This document shows, piece by piece, positions 46,065 to 56,188 of a DNA stretch of 64,000 nucleotides (position 1 is its first letter; each line of letters begins with the position of its first letter). The stretch is taken from positions 118,618-182,617 of the forward strand of contig NZ_JVSP01000007.1 in NCBI RefSeq assembly GCF_001061665.1, written 5' to 3'. The notes beneath the pieces were generated by a model. It did not search any database and was not told the DNA's origin. It saw only the letters and a program-made list of their open reading frames with translations. The position numbers and the translations under genes were made by a program. Source of the DNA: Rothia mucilaginosa. Lineage in GTDB: Bacteria; Actinomycetota; Actinomycetes; Actinomycetales; Micrococcaceae.

Positions 46065-46967
46065 CTAGAGCGAGGCCTTCTTCGGTACGGAGGCTACGGC
46101 ACACACGCCCAGCACCACGGAACCTGCCTCACGCAGAGCACGGACCATCTCCGCGGCCGTTGCGCCGGTCGTCACCACATCATCGCAGATGATGCACAGC
46201 CGCCCCTCAACCAGGGCCGGCTCCAGAACGCGCAGGGCCCCGTGCATCCGCTCGGAACGAGCCACCGCGGTCAGGGTCTTCTGTTCCTCTCCCCCGGAGG
46301 CGCCGCCCAGACGCCCGGTCAGGGCCCCCACAACGCTACCGAGACTTCCCCCGGCACTCCCGGATGGGCTGGAGGTGTACCCCATGATGTCCAGGGGCAT
46401 CACCCTCAGGCCGGCGGGAAGGCGCCCCTTCAACCGTTGGGACGCCTCACGGGCCAGGAGCGAGGCCGGGGCGTAGCCTCGTCGACGCACGCTCGCGGGT
46501 GAGGATGGGGCGGGAATCAGCAGGACCTCGCTTTTGGCGGCACCGGACGCGGGATTCCGAACGAGCTCCCCTCGGTGCGCGCGCAACAACTCGTACACGC
46601 AACGAGCCAGGGCCTCCCCCATCAACGGCACAAGATCGGTCCGCCCCGCGTTCTTCATCCCCAGGACAACCCGGGGCACAATCCCGTCATAGCGCGAAGC
46701 CGCCACGGTTTCCGGAACGTCCTGCACCGGATGCACCCGCTCGACCCTCACGCAGGCGCGCTCCCAGCGGTTCAGGCACCCATCGCAGAGCGCGGGCCCC
46801 GAGCCGTACGGCAACACTGCGGAACAGCAGGAACACGACCGCGGCAGGAGCAACTCACCGAGTGATCCCCACGCGCTCTCCACCCAGCGCACGGGGTGCT
46901 CCGAACCACGCACGTGCTTCCGGCCTGGGGCCCGCTCAGAATTCAAACCACGCTGTTGGGAATTCAT
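46065..46967 (-). CDS. comF: ComF family phosphoribosyltransferase-like protein
   Basis: 300 residues. An amino-terminal zinc-ribbon-like cysteine cluster (CSCCSAVLPYGSGPALCDGC, about 44-63) and a carboxy-terminal PRT motif IICDDVVTTGATAAEMV (about 258-274). In other bacteria ComF takes part in DNA uptake. A Gly/Ser-rich insertion (about 207-235) is unusual. It begins 9 bases after the lpqB stop codon, with a weak binding site. Known actinobacterial neighbour of lpqB. Confidence 0.88.
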   Translation of the reverse strand: MNSQQRGLNSERAPGRKHVRGSEHPVRWVESAWGSLGELLLPRSCSCCSAVLPYGSGPALCDGCLNRWERACVRVERVHPVQDVPETVAASRYDGIVPRVVLGMKNAGRTDLVPLMGEALARCVYELLRAHRGELVRNPASGAAKSEVLLIPAPSSPASVRRRGYAPASLLAREASQRLKGRLPAGLRVMPLDIMGYTSSPSGSAGGSLGSVVGALTGRLGGASGGEEQKTLTAVARSERMHGALRVLEPALVEGRLCIICDDVVTTGATAAEMVRALREAGSVVLGVCAVASVPKKASL

Positions 46968-46976
46968 GCAAGCGCC

Positions 46977-48695
46977 CTAACCGGCGTAGCTAATCTCGTG
47001 CAGAAGGGTATCCAAGCGGGTCCAGCCGCGTTCCTCCAGCACATAGCAGGAACCATCGGAGCGGTGGGCAATGATGTTGGAGGTATTATCGGCCGTCGAC
47101 ACGCTCATCACGCCGTCCAGACGATCCAGCTTCGTCTCCTCACCGCTCAGCGAGATTACCTCGGATTCACCGTTCTTCACGTTCACCACTACGACGTTCT
47201 GATCGCCAGCCCATCGCGCGCTACGGGGCACCACCGAGGAGCTAAGACGCACCATCTCGGTCAGGTTGAGGGGTTTACCCGTATCATCACGCACCACACC
47301 CGAAATAATCACGGCCGACGCGCCCTCCGTGGAGGCTACAATCGCAATGCGCGCGCTATCGTGTGACACGTTGATGCTGGTGAAGCTCAGGTTGCGCGGC
47401 CACGACATACCGATATCGACCCCGCGCTCGCGTTCCTGAGCGTCCTCGGAGCTCGGCTTGAAGGCACGCACCGTACCCTCGGCATCGGCGGTCCACACCC
47501 AACCGTACGCGTCAAAGGTCGGGGCGGTCAGATTCGAGCCCTGCCACACTCGGCGGGCGGTCCCCTGGTACACCGTGTACAGGCTGCCTGCATCGTTCGC
47601 CAGGCAGGCAAACATATCGCCCGAGTAGCTCATCGCAGGGGCGCTCAGCTGGCTGACACCGCGCAGGAGCATCTGCTCGCCCGAGGCGCTCATGTAGTTA
47701 TCTCGGGCCACCATCTGCCCGTTCGCGGTGATGGCCACGGTACGGTCGGGGACCGAAAGCGTCAGCGGTACGGGCATGTACCCGTTCGGAGTCTGCTCGG
47801 GAATGAGGGTGCCGTTGTAGTACACCTCGGTCTTCTCCAGACCGGAGAAGTTGCTGAGCCCGTGAACAATCTGCTCGCGGATACGCGCCAGGCGAGAATC
47901 ATCCAGACGCTCACCCGTCAGGCGCACCGTGGCGTCCTGGTTATTGACGAGGCGTGCCTCGTCCAAGGTCATAGAGTCGGTCAGGGCGGAGAAGGCGACA
48001 CCCTTCAGGTAGGATGCAGGGCCGGACATCAACATGCGCACCAAAAGTTCAAAGTAGTTCTCGATGTGCGGGAACCACCGGATATCGGGCACGGCGTAGC
48101 GGAAGGCTCGATCGTAAAAATACAGGCGGTAGGGACTAAACACCCGCTCAAATTCGCTGCCGTCAAGCCACAGCCCATCGGGGCAGGAGCTAATACGCCA
48201 CTGGTTGTCTTCCTTGACCAGCTTGAAGTCCTGGGTCTCGGTCTGCGCCTCGGGGAAGGTGCTCGTCAGGCCCTGGCTGTTCACCGTAGCGGTCTGCTGG
48301 AAGCGCACATGGTAGGTACTCTCCGCCGAGTTAGAAGAAGAGATTCCCTCGTCGGCCTGGGCTTGAATCGTGTTGCGGTACACGCGAGTCGTGCCGAGGG
48401 GATTCCAATGCTGGTTATACGAGGAGCTCAGGTACTGGCGGGCCACAGCGTAGTTCTCGATGCTGTCGACTCCAGCACGGACAAAGCCTTCGATAATGGC
48501 CTCGGGGGTAGCACCGGCCAACGGGCCGGGCGCACGCGCCGGGGAGGTCTTCGAATCCTTCGCTCCCAGAGTGCTACTGTGCTGCGTCACGTGGTCATTC
48601 GAGGGAAGACCGGCACAGGAGCTAAGGAGCGCCGCCAGCGAGGCGACGCCCGCAGAGAGCGCAACGCGCCGAGAGAAAACAGCGCCCTGGGACAT
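46977..48695 (-). CDS. lpqB: Lipoprotein LpqB, GerMN and beta-propeller domains
   Basis: 572 residues. A signal peptide ending in the lipobox LLSSC (Cys about 27), a GerMN domain (about 240-350) and a LpqB-type beta-propeller (about 350-572). ATG at 48695 gives the correct lipoprotein start; an in-frame extension to 48842 is not signal-like. In actinobacteria LpqB acts with MtrAB and influences its signalling. Confidence 0.93.
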   Translation of the reverse strand: MSQGAVFSRRVALSAGVASLAALLSSCAGLPSNDHVTQHSSTLGAKDSKTSPARAPGPLAGATPEAIIEGFVRAGVDSIENYAVARQYLSSSYNQHWNPLGTTRVYRNTIQAQADEGISSSNSAESTYHVRFQQTATVNSQGLTSTFPEAQTETQDFKLVKEDNQWRISSCPDGLWLDGSEFERVFSPYRLYFYDRAFRYAVPDIRWFPHIENYFELLVRMLMSGPASYLKGVAFSALTDSMTLDEARLVNNQDATVRLTGERLDDSRLARIREQIVHGLSNFSGLEKTEVYYNGTLIPEQTPNGYMPVPLTLSVPDRTVAITANGQMVARDNYMSASGEQMLLRGVSQLSAPAMSYSGDMFACLANDAGSLYTVYQGTARRVWQGSNLTAPTFDAYGWVWTADAEGTVRAFKPSSEDAQERERGVDIGMSWPRNLSFTSINVSHDSARIAIVASTEGASAVIISGVVRDDTGKPLNLTEMVRLSSSVVPRSARWAGDQNVVVVNVKNGESEVISLSGEETKLDRLDGVMSVSTADNTSNIIAHRSDGSCYVLEERGWTRLDTLLHEISYAG

Positions 48696-48946
48696 AGGGG
48701 TTAGACCTTCCTCTAGAACAGTGACGTTATGGCCGTCGCTCCCGTAGAAGTAACAGCGGAGTGAAAATATACGTTCCTCGATTGTACTGGCTAGGTACCT
48801 CGTGCACGCAATGTGACGAGGCACATTATGCGTGCGAATCATCCATGGATTCCCTTTGATCGCCAGAAAAACATCGCGCCTCGTCGGGGTGGGAACACTC
48901 CCCCCGAAAAAGGCATGCCCTTGACGGTTTGGGTAGGGTTAGGAAG

Positions 48947-50710
48947 CTACCCTTCCTCACCCTCCGCGGTGTCCTTCTTCTGCCGCGGATCGATCGAGGG
49001 CAGGGTATCCTGCGCAATCGCGGGACGGTTAGTCGACGCTTCCGGTTCGCCGGTCGCCAGAACCGGGGACTCCCCGAGCGGAGCGCCGTGAACCAGCGGA
49101 AGGTTCATCGTAAAGCAGGCGCCGCGGCCCTTCTCGCCCCATGCCTCAAGCGTGCCTCCGTGCAGGCGCACATCCTCAGCCGCAATCGACAGGCCCAAGC
49201 CGGTACCGCCCAGGGTGCGCTTACGCGAGGTATCGGCACGCCAGAAACGGTTGAAGACCTGAACAGCTTCGTCCTCGGACAGGCCGATACCGTGGTCGCG
49301 CACGGCGATGCCCAGGTTCGTGGCGTTCGCATCGACATACACATCAATCGGTCGGGATTCGCCGTGCTCAATCGCGTTATACAGCAGGTTGCGCAGCACA
49401 CGCTCAATACGCACACGGTCCATATCGACCATGATGCTCTCGTGGTTCGTGTGCACGTTCAACTTCGTGTTCGTCCGCTCCAGGTGCGGCAGAGCCTCCT
49501 GCAGAATATTCGACAGCACCTGGATGAAGTCCTCGGTATCAATCGTCAGCATTGCACTACCGGCATCGAAGCGCGAAATCTCGAGCAGGTCGGCCAGCAT
49601 CGACTGGAAGCGGTCCACCTGACCGTGTAGAAGCTCCACGCTTCGCACCTGCATCGGGGTCATGTTCTCACGCGAGTCGTAAAGCAGCTCGGTGCCCAGA
49701 CGCACCGTGGACAGCGGGGTGCGCAACTCGTGCGACACGTCCGAGACGAAGCGCTGCTGCAGGGTCGACAGGCGCTCCAGCTGAACAATCTTCTCCTGCA
49801 GAGAATCGGCCATGCGGTTGAAGGAAATACCCAAACGCGCGGCCTGGTCCTCGCCCTTAACCGACACGCGCTGGTCCAAATCACCGGCGGCCAGACGCTC
49901 CGCCGTGATGGCGGTCTGCGTAATCGGGCGCACCACGAAGCGGGTCACGAACCACACCACGGACAGCACCACGGTCAGCAGGGCGCAGAAACCGCCGAAC
50001 AGCACGAAGTTAATGTGCGCAATCGTCTCGGACGAATCGGTCATGTCGTACACGGTGAACAGACCGTAGTTAGGATTCTGCGCGATAGAAACGTGCGTAC
50101 CCACGATAAGCACGGGGTAGGTGCGTTCGCGGTTATTCTCAAACGTTGTAATAGTGGAGGTCTGCCAATACACGCCGTCCCTATCGCGAACGGTGTTCTT
50201 GAAATCCGTGGGGATGCTCGACGAATTCAGGGACTTATCGCTACTCTGCTCGGGGATAAAACCCTGCTTACCTTGCCCCTCCAGCGGCACAAGGATCCAG
50301 CTACGTTTGCCGGATGCGCCGGCGTCCAAGACCGTCAGGGTACGGCTCACGTTACGACGAATCTCGCTGTCGCTTCGCATCTCGGAGGATTTCAGCACGC
50401 TCTGCACGTTACGGAAACCGCTGATCGACTCCTGAAGTGCCTGCGACTTCTGGTTCTCGAACAGGCTCGTTGCAATCTGGCTCGACAGGGACCAGCCCAC
50501 CGCCAAGAAGCTCAGGAACATGAGCACGCCGGCGGTTGCCAATGCACGGAACTGAAGGGATTCACGCCAGAGCCTGCGCATCCGCTGCGGAATGTTTCGG
50601 CGCGGCTTGCGATTCTCCCGCGCCCGAGGGGTTCGGGTACGCGAAGAGGCGGAGGCAACCGCCTCCGCCGCCAAAGCGCCGTGCTTACGGCGCGACTTCG
50701 CAACAGACAA
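48947..50710 (-). CDS. mtrB: Sensor histidine kinase MtrB
   Basis: 587 residues. A basic amino end, membrane helix about 55-78, extracytoplasmic domain, second helix about 230-258, HAMP (about 260-312), HisKA with SDVSHELRTPLSTVRLG (His about 333), HATPase with NLLYNAIEHG, DHGIGLS and GTGLGLSIAAEDV, and an acidic tail. TTG start behind AAGGGAT. It follows mtrA by 48 bases. Controls cell-wall and division genes through MtrA. Confidence 0.95.
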   Translation of the reverse strand: MSVAKSRRKHGALAAEAVASASSRTRTPRARENRKPRRNIPQRMRRLWRESLQFRALATAGVLMFLSFLAVGWSLSSQIATSLFENQKSQALQESISGFRNVQSVLKSSEMRSDSEIRRNVSRTLTVLDAGASGKRSWILVPLEGQGKQGFIPEQSSDKSLNSSSIPTDFKNTVRDRDGVYWQTSTITTFENNRERTYPVLIVGTHVSIAQNPNYGLFTVYDMTDSSETIAHINFVLFGGFCALLTVVLSVVWFVTRFVVRPITQTAITAERLAAGDLDQRVSVKGEDQAARLGISFNRMADSLQEKIVQLERLSTLQQRFVSDVSHELRTPLSTVRLGTELLYDSRENMTPMQVRSVELLHGQVDRFQSMLADLLEISRFDAGSAMLTIDTEDFIQVLSNILQEALPHLERTNTKLNVHTNHESIMVDMDRVRIERVLRNLLYNAIEHGESRPIDVYVDANATNLGIAVRDHGIGLSEDEAVQVFNRFWRADTSRKRTLGGTGLGLSIAAEDVRLHGGTLEAWGEKGRGACFTMNLPLVHGAPLGESPVLATGEPEASTNRPAIAQDTLPSIDPRQKKDTAEGEEG

Positions 50711-50758
50711 TCAGGTTATCCCTTCGCCACTGTGGTGAGAGTCGTCGTGTGTTCCCGC

Positions 50759-51460
50759 TTAGTTTGCGGAGGAACCAACCAGTTCGGTCGGAATCTTGTA
50801 TCCGACACCGCGCACTGTCTGGATAAAGCGATCCGCGCCCAGCTCGTCGAACTTTGCACGCAAGCGCTGGACGTGCACATTCACCAGAGAATCGCTCACG
50901 TCGGTGTAACCCCAGACCATGTCCAGCAGCTCCTGACGGCTCAGGGCCTGGCCGGGGTGGCGCACCAGGGCCGCCAAAAGATCGAACTCCAGCGGAGTCA
51001 TCGGGACCTCGGTGTCGTGGTACTTCACCGTGCGGCCGTCCATATCCATGACGATATCGCCAATCGACACGACCAGCTGGCGGCTCTCACGCGGGCGCAG
51101 GCGGGTTCGGATACGAGCCAACAGCTCGGCGTGCTTAAACGGCTTGGCAATGTAGTCGTCGGCGCCGGCCTCCAGGCCCTTCACCACGTCTTCGGTATCG
51201 CTCTTGGCGGTCAGCATGATGATCGGCACGTTCGAGGAACGGCGAATCTGCTGACACACCTCAATACCGTTCATTCCGGGAAGCATTAGGTCCAGAAGAA
51301 CCAGGTCGGGAGTGGAGCGCATAAAGGTTTCAAAAGCGCGTGCACCATTCTCGCAAAAAACGGCGTTGAACCCCTCTTGTGCGAGCACAAGACCAATCAT
51401 CTCCGCCAGGGCGTCATCATCATCAACCACCAGAATGGTGTGCGCGTCGCCTACGCTCAC
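50759..51460 (-). CDS. mtrA: Response regulator MtrA
   Basis: 233 residues. Receiver domain with VDDDD and the phosphoacceptor in LVLLDLMLPGMNG, Lys in IAKPF, then an OmpR winged helix with VRHPGQALSRQELLDMVWGY and VHVQRLRAKFDELGADRFIQ. GTG start with GGAGG 4 bases upstream. First gene of mtrA-mtrB-lpqB-comF. Confidence 0.97.
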   Translation of the reverse strand: MSVGDAHTILVVDDDDALAEMIGLVLAQEGFNAVFCENGARAFETFMRSTPDLVLLDLMLPGMNGIEVCQQIRRSSNVPIIMLTAKSDTEDVVKGLEAGADDYIAKPFKHAELLARIRTRLRPRESRQLVVSIGDIVMDMDGRTVKYHDTEVPMTPLEFDLLAALVRHPGQALSRQELLDMVWGYTDVSDSLVNVHVQRLRAKFDELGADRFIQTVRGVGYKIPTELVGSSAN

Positions 51461-51515
51461 AGTACCTCCCTAAAGAATTGCCGAAATTACTTACACTAAA
51501 ATGTCATTCCTCTAA

Positions 51516-52832
51516 TCATACCCCGCACTCGCCCAGGGCTCGGGCACACTCTGTCACTCGCGCCAGAGAAGCCGTCGCTTCTGTGAGGCTCAGCGAGGCG
51601 TAGCCTCCTGCGGGCAGGCGAGCGTCGTCGGGAATGAGGCCCACGGAACTCAGCTGACGGGCCTCCAACCCCACCTCGCGCCACAGGTTGAAAAGGCGTC
51701 GTGCCTGGTGGGGCACCATTTCCTCGGTGACGACCGGCAGCCAGATGCGGGCCCCCGCATCCGCTAGCTGGGCGATAGGCTCCCAAGAGCGCGGATCGTT
51801 CAAGGGCGGCACGTGCAGCGTTCCCGCCCCGCGCGGACGGGAACGGTCGGGGTGCAGCATCAGGGCGCAGGGCAGGGCGGGGTTGGCTGCAACCTGCATG
51901 GTTTTGAACATCTCGAGCGCGTCCAGGCTCGGGGCGGGCTTAACACTCACCTTCGGCGCGCGCAACGGTTTCACCCCGGTGCCGTCAATATTCAGGATGA
52001 CCTGCAGGTTCAGGTCGGCGCACCGCTCCGTCAGGCGCCGGTACGCCTCGCGATAGACGTGTGGTTCAATTGCCGGCAGGGTACGGAAGCCGCTCACAGT
52101 GGGGATAGAGCCCTCCAGCAGGCGTTGAAATTCTGGCTCGTCAAATTGCACGGCCAGCGGGGCGGTCGGGGCTTGCAGGGCCTCTCGCAGGAGAATAAAC
52201 CAGCGTTCCATACCCTCGAGGAAAGAATCCAGCAGATCGCGGCTCGCGCCGGCATCGCTCATCGCCCGTTCGCCACCGGGCAGGTACACCTGCGCGGCGA
52301 GGCTCAACGGACCGGTGAGCTGGATCTTGTAGGCGGGGCGGGTCGCCCTTTCTCCCCCGGTCTGCGTTGAGGTGCGGCGGCCCGAAGCGCGTGAGCCCAC
52401 TCGGTCAGCCAGAAGATTGATATCCGAGAGCAGCCGGTCCTCGGCCAGAGCCGATTCGCGTGCACCGCGTCCGGTGCTGTGCACCATGCGCCAGCCGAAG
52501 GATGCACCATCAAAGGCGATTCCCTCACAGATTGCCAGGGTGCGCGCGGTCGCGGTCCCCTTCCAGCCGGTGGCCGGCAGCTGCGGCAGATAGGGCAGAT
52601 GTGGCGCTCCCAGTTCTCCCTCGATGCGGGCCATCGCCTCCGCCAGGGAGGTTCCGGGGAAGGGCCCGGTGCCGCTGGCACGCACCAGAGGACGCTCGGC
52701 GGCGAGGGCCGCGAGCTCCCGCTCGTCCAGCTCGTCGCCCTCGGGGGCACGGTACTCACCGGGCATCAGCAGACGTTGAGGCGTCGGTTCCGGCGCGGGG
52801 CCTCGCCCGCCCCGGCGAGGGCTACTCTGCAT
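51516..52832 (-). CDS. MetE-like (cobalamin-independent methionine synthase fold) protein
   Basis: 438 residues of the actinobacterial MetE-like family usually found with mnmA and iscS. Family landmarks: GTGPFPGTSLAEAM near the start, QLTGPLSLAAQVYLPGGERA, VQFDEPEFQRLLEG and a barrel-closing VGLIPDD. The His-x-Cys...Cys zinc site of true MetE is not evident. ATG at 52832 overlaps the chorismate-mutase stop; a GTG at 52856 is an alternative. It may act on another thiol or methyl substrate. Confidence 0.8.
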   Translation of the reverse strand: MQSSPRRGGRGPAPEPTPQRLLMPGEYRAPEGDELDERELAALAAERPLVRASGTGPFPGTSLAEAMARIEGELGAPHLPYLPQLPATGWKGTATARTLAICEGIAFDGASFGWRMVHSTGRGARESALAEDRLLSDINLLADRVGSRASGRRTSTQTGGERATRPAYKIQLTGPLSLAAQVYLPGGERAMSDAGASRDLLDSFLEGMERWFILLREALQAPTAPLAVQFDEPEFQRLLEGSIPTVSGFRTLPAIEPHVYREAYRRLTERCADLNLQVILNIDGTGVKPLRAPKVSVKPAPSLDALEMFKTMQVAANPALPCALMLHPDRSRPRGAGTLHVPPLNDPRSWEPIAQLADAGARIWLPVVTEEMVPHQARRLFNLWREVGLEARQLSSVGLIPDDARLPAGGYASLSLTEATASLARVTECARALGECGV

Positions 52833-53223
52833 GGTCGGCCGAGGTGGGGTTCTCACCCTGCTCGCTGTCCTGCTGCTCAGTCGCGATACGAATGTGGTGA
52901 CGAATCACCTCAGAGATGATGAAGTTCAGGAACTTCTCGGCGAACTCGGGGTCCAGGCTGGACTCCTTCGCCATGGCGCGCAGACGGGCAATCTGGGCTT
53001 CCTCGCGGCCGGGGTCGCCCGCCGGCAGATTGTGCTTAGCCTTGAGCAGACCCACGCGCTTCGTGGCTTGAAAACGCTCCGCCAAAATGTGCACGAGGGC
53101 CGCATCGAAGTTGTCGATGGAGCGGCGCATCGCGAAAAGCTCCTCGTAGACCTCGGGCGCAACTTCATCGCCCATGGAGGTGGCGTGAGGGTCAAATTCG
53201 CAGGACGTGTGTTCGGCGGTCAT
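52822..53223 (-). CDS. Chorismate mutase, AroQ class
   Basis: 133 residues. An all-helical AroQ pattern: MRRSIDNFDAALVHILAERF, ATKRVGLLKAKHNL, DPGREEAQIARLRAMAKESS and a last helix with FLNFIISEVIRHHIRIATEQ. Converts chorismate to prephenate for Phe/Tyr synthesis. It overlaps the MetE-like gene and follows mnmA, so transcription may be shared. Confidence 0.88.
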   Translation of the reverse strand: MTAEHTSCEFDPHATSMGDEVAPEVYEELFAMRRSIDNFDAALVHILAERFQATKRVGLLKAKHNLPAGDPGREEAQIARLRAMAKESSLDPEFAEKFLNFIISEVIRHHIRIATEQQDSEQGENPTSADHAE

Positions 53224-53311
53224 CGGTTTCTCCTCAGATCGGTTGTGGTCTTCTGTGCGTTGCGGCTGCGGTGTGGTTGGGGCAAACCGCGAGAGTATTT
53301 ACTGCTGTGCC

Positions 53312-54514
53312 TTAGGCGCCCAGGGCTTCCTGAATATCCTCGCGGTTCAGGGAGTATGCGCGGGCAATCGTGGACTGGCCCAGCACGCGGGTGCCCTGGT
53401 AGAGCACCATGGTCTGGCCGGGAGCGACGCCCGAGAGCGGGTCCAGCAGGCGCACCACGGTCTCCAGGCGCAGCGCGTTCTCTTCTTCAGCTTCGGGGTC
53501 GGGGGCCCAGGTCAGGTACGCCTTGGCGCGCACCGGGTCGGCGTGGGCGCGCACCTGCGCGGTCACCTCAAACTCTTCGCTGCGAGCGCCTGGCTGCTCC
53601 GGTTCCTGCAGGAAGCGGGCTGCCTGATTCACCGGGACTCCGGCCCAGGTGGCGCGGATGCCGCGAATCTCGTCCACGGCCAGAAGCTCGCGGGATCCGA
53701 CAATCACCTCGTTCTCTTTGGGGCGCACCTCCAGCACGAAGCGGGGCTTGCCGTCGGGGGCGGGGCGACCCAGGGCCAGGCCCTTACGCTGACCGACGGT
53801 GTAGGCCTGAGCGCCGGGGTGCTCGCCAAGCACCTGGCCGTTCGTGTCCTTGATGAGGCCCGGGCGCATCTGGATGTGCTCGCCGAGCCACGCGCGGGTG
53901 TCACCTTCGGGGATGAAGCAGATGTCGTAGGAGTCAGGCTTCTTCGCCACGGAGAAGCCGCGCTCGGCGGCCTCGGCACGCACCTGTGCCTTCGAGGGGG
54001 TATCGGCCAGGGGGAACCAGGCGTGCTTGAGCTGCTCGTGGGTGAGCACGCCGAGCACGTAGGACTGGTCCTTGGCCCAGTCGGCGGCGCGATGCAGTTC
54101 GCGGTTACCGTCCTCGTTCGTGATGACGCGGGCATAGTGGCCGGTCACCACGGCGTCGAAGCCGAGGGCGACGGCGCGTTCGAGCAGGGCTGCGAACTTG
54201 ATCTTCTCGTTGCAGCGCATGCAGGGGTTGGGGGTTCGCCCGGCCTCGTATTCGGCGATGAAGTCGTCCACGACGTCTTCCTTGAAGCGTTCCGAGAAGT
54301 CCCAGACGAAGAAGGGAATACCCAGCTGGGAGCAGACGCGGCGGGCGTCCATGGAGTCTTCGAGGGTGCAGCATCCGCGGGAGCCGGTGCGCAGGGTTCC
54401 GGGCATGCGCGAGAGGGCCAGGTGCACGCCCACGACCTCGTGACCCGCATCGACGGCGCGGGCCGCGGCCACGGCGGAGTCAACGCCGCCGCTCATAGCT
54501 GCCAGAATCTTCAC
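53312..54514 (-). CDS. mnmA: tRNA-specific 2-thiouridylase MnmA
   Basis: 400 residues. PP-loop [11 protein letters not shown] at the start, first catalytic Cys in [14 protein letters not shown], second in [16 protein letters not shown], and a carboxy-terminal beta-barrel. Puts sulfur on U34 of Lys/Glu/Gln tRNAs, receiving it from a cysteine desulfurase like the one encoded 280 bases upstream. Insertion near 320-335 (Ala/Glu-rich) is not usual. Confidence 0.95.
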   Translation of the reverse strand: MKILAAMSGGVDSAVAAARAVDAGHEVVGVHLALSRMPGTLRTGSRGCCTLEDSMDARRVCSQLGIPFFVWDFSERFKEDVVDDFIAEYEAGRTPNPCMRCNEKIKFAALLERAVALGFDAVVTGHYARVITNEDGNRELHRAADWAKDQSYVLGVLTHEQLKHAWFPLADTPSKAQVRAEAAERGFSVAKKPDSYDICFIPEGDTRAWLGEHIQMRPGLIKDTNGQVLGEHPGAQAYTVGQRKGLALGRPAPDGKPRFVLEVRPKENEVIVGSRELLAVDEIRGIRATWAGVPVNQAARFLQEPEQPGARSEEFEVTAQVRAHADPVRAKAYLTWAPDPEAEEENALRLETVVRLLDPLSGVAPGQTMVLYQGTRVLGQSTIARAYSLNREDIQEALGA

Positions 54515-54794
54515 TACGCTATTCCTCGTTTCCGTGGCCGAACCTTTCCGCGCGTTGCGCGGTGGGGTGTTCGGCCGGTCCTGTGTTGATGTCGTCTATA
54601 CGCCGATGCTCTATCGGCTGCCTCGGATGCGCGGGTGCGCAGAGGCACGCGGGCCCGGGGCTGTAGCTACCTATTGTACGCAGGGCGACGCCCCGGTACC
54701 GGGCAGTGCACCCTCAGCGAACCTCCGGTCCAGGGGTGAGGTTCGGGGCTTCGGGGTGTTTTGGGCGGTTCCGGGGCGTTCTACGCGGGGATGC

Positions 54795-56042
54795 TTAGTG
54801 CCAGCGGGATGCGTCCGGCAGCTGAGACGACAGCCCAGCCTTGGCGGCCTGGGTGTAGGCGGCGGGTAGGGCCGCGATGAGGCGCGCAATATCCGCGCCG
54901 GTGCTCGAGTGGCCGAGGGTGAAGCGCTGGGCGCTGCGGGCGGTGTCCTCGTCCATACCCATGGCGATGAGCACGTGGGAGGGGCGGGTTACCCCGGCGT
55001 TGCAGGCCGAGCCGGTGGAGCTGCTGATGCCCTGCATGTCCAGTAGGAAGAGCAGGGTGTCACCCTCTGCGTTCTCGAAGGTGAAGTGCGCGTTGCCGGG
55101 CAGGCGCTTCTGGCCGGGGTACTCCTCGGTGAGCGGATCCTCGCCGCTCAGGTGCGCCTGCGGAATGAGCGCGCTGACGGCGGCCACGAGTTCGTTGCGC
55201 AGCGAGGCGATGCGGGCCGATTCCTGGGGCAGGTGCTCAACTGCGTGCACGGCGGCTTCGGCGAAGCCCGCGATGGCGGGTGCGTCGATGGTGCCGGAAC
55301 GCACGGAGCGTTCCTGACCGCCGCCGTGGAGCACGGGGGTCATCGGCACGGCGCGGGTAGCAATCAGCGCACCGATGCCCATGGGGCCGCCAATCTTATG
55401 GCCGGAAATGGCGAGGGTGGTCGTGCCGCTGGCATGGAAGTCAATCGGCACAGCGCCAAAGGCCTGCACGGCGTCCGAGTGCATGGGAATCCCGTACTCG
55501 GCGGCGATAGTGGCAATCTCGGGGATGGGCTGCACGGTACCCACCTCGTTATTGGCCCACATGACGGTCACGAGCGCGACGTCCTCGGGGTTCTTCTCGA
55601 TGAGCTCGCGGACCGTCTGCGGGTTCACGCGGCCACGTTCGTCCACGGGAATCCATTCAATCCGTGCGCCCTCGGCCTTTTGAAGCCACTCGCAGGTGTC
55701 TTCCACGGCGTGGTGTTCGATGGAGGAGACGAGAATTCGGGTACGACGAGCGTCTTCCTCGCGGCGCTTCCAGTAGATGCCCTTGACGGCGAGGTTGTCC
55801 GCCTCGGTGCCGCCCGAGGTGAAAATAACCTCGGCGGGGTCGGCGCCAATGGCGCGGGCTATGCGTTCGCGGGCGTACTCGACGGTGGCTCGGGCGTCTC
55901 GGCCCAGGGCGTGCAGTGAGGAGGGGTTGCCGCCCGCGCGCATCTGTTCGACCATCGCGTCGATGGCGGAGGGAAGCACCTCGGTGGTTGCGGCGTGGTC
56001 AAGGTAGACGCGGCCGTTCTGGCGGTTGGTTTCTGCGCTCAT
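54795..56042 (-). CDS. Cysteine desulfurase (IscS/NifS type)
   Basis: 415 residues. Class-V PLP fold: YLDHAATTEVLP, TSGGTEADNLAVKG, SSIEHHAVEDT, the PLP lysine in AISGHKIGGPMGIGAL, and the catalytic Cys in SSTGSACNAG. It donates sulfur for tRNA thiolation and Fe-S work. Genes iscS-mnmA-MetE-like are grouped in many actinobacteria. ATG with GGAGGAAT upstream. Confidence 0.94.
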   Translation of the reverse strand: MSAETNRQNGRVYLDHAATTEVLPSAIDAMVEQMRAGGNPSSLHALGRDARATVEYARERIARAIGADPAEVIFTSGGTEADNLAVKGIYWKRREEDARRTRILVSSIEHHAVEDTCEWLQKAEGARIEWIPVDERGRVNPQTVRELIEKNPEDVALVTVMWANNEVGTVQPIPEIATIAAEYGIPMHSDAVQAFGAVPIDFHASGTTTLAISGHKIGGPMGIGALIATRAVPMTPVLHGGGQERSVRSGTIDAPAIAGFAEAAVHAVEHLPQESARIASLRNELVAAVSALIPQAHLSGEDPLTEEYPGQKRLPGNAHFTFENAEGDTLLFLLDMQGISSSTGSACNAGVTRPSHVLIAMGMDEDTARSAQRFTLGHSSTGADIARLIAALPAAYTQAAKAGLSSQLPDASRWH

Positions 56043-56188
56043 GTATTCCTCCTGCTGGATGCGTGGCTGTTCGCCTCGCTTATTTTATCGCGCTGCCTCT
56101 GGCCTCTTCTAGCAGCATTTGCCTGTGGGTAGGTCGGTGAGCGCTACTCAGCCGGGCTGTTCAAAGGCTACGCGGTACACTTAGGAAC

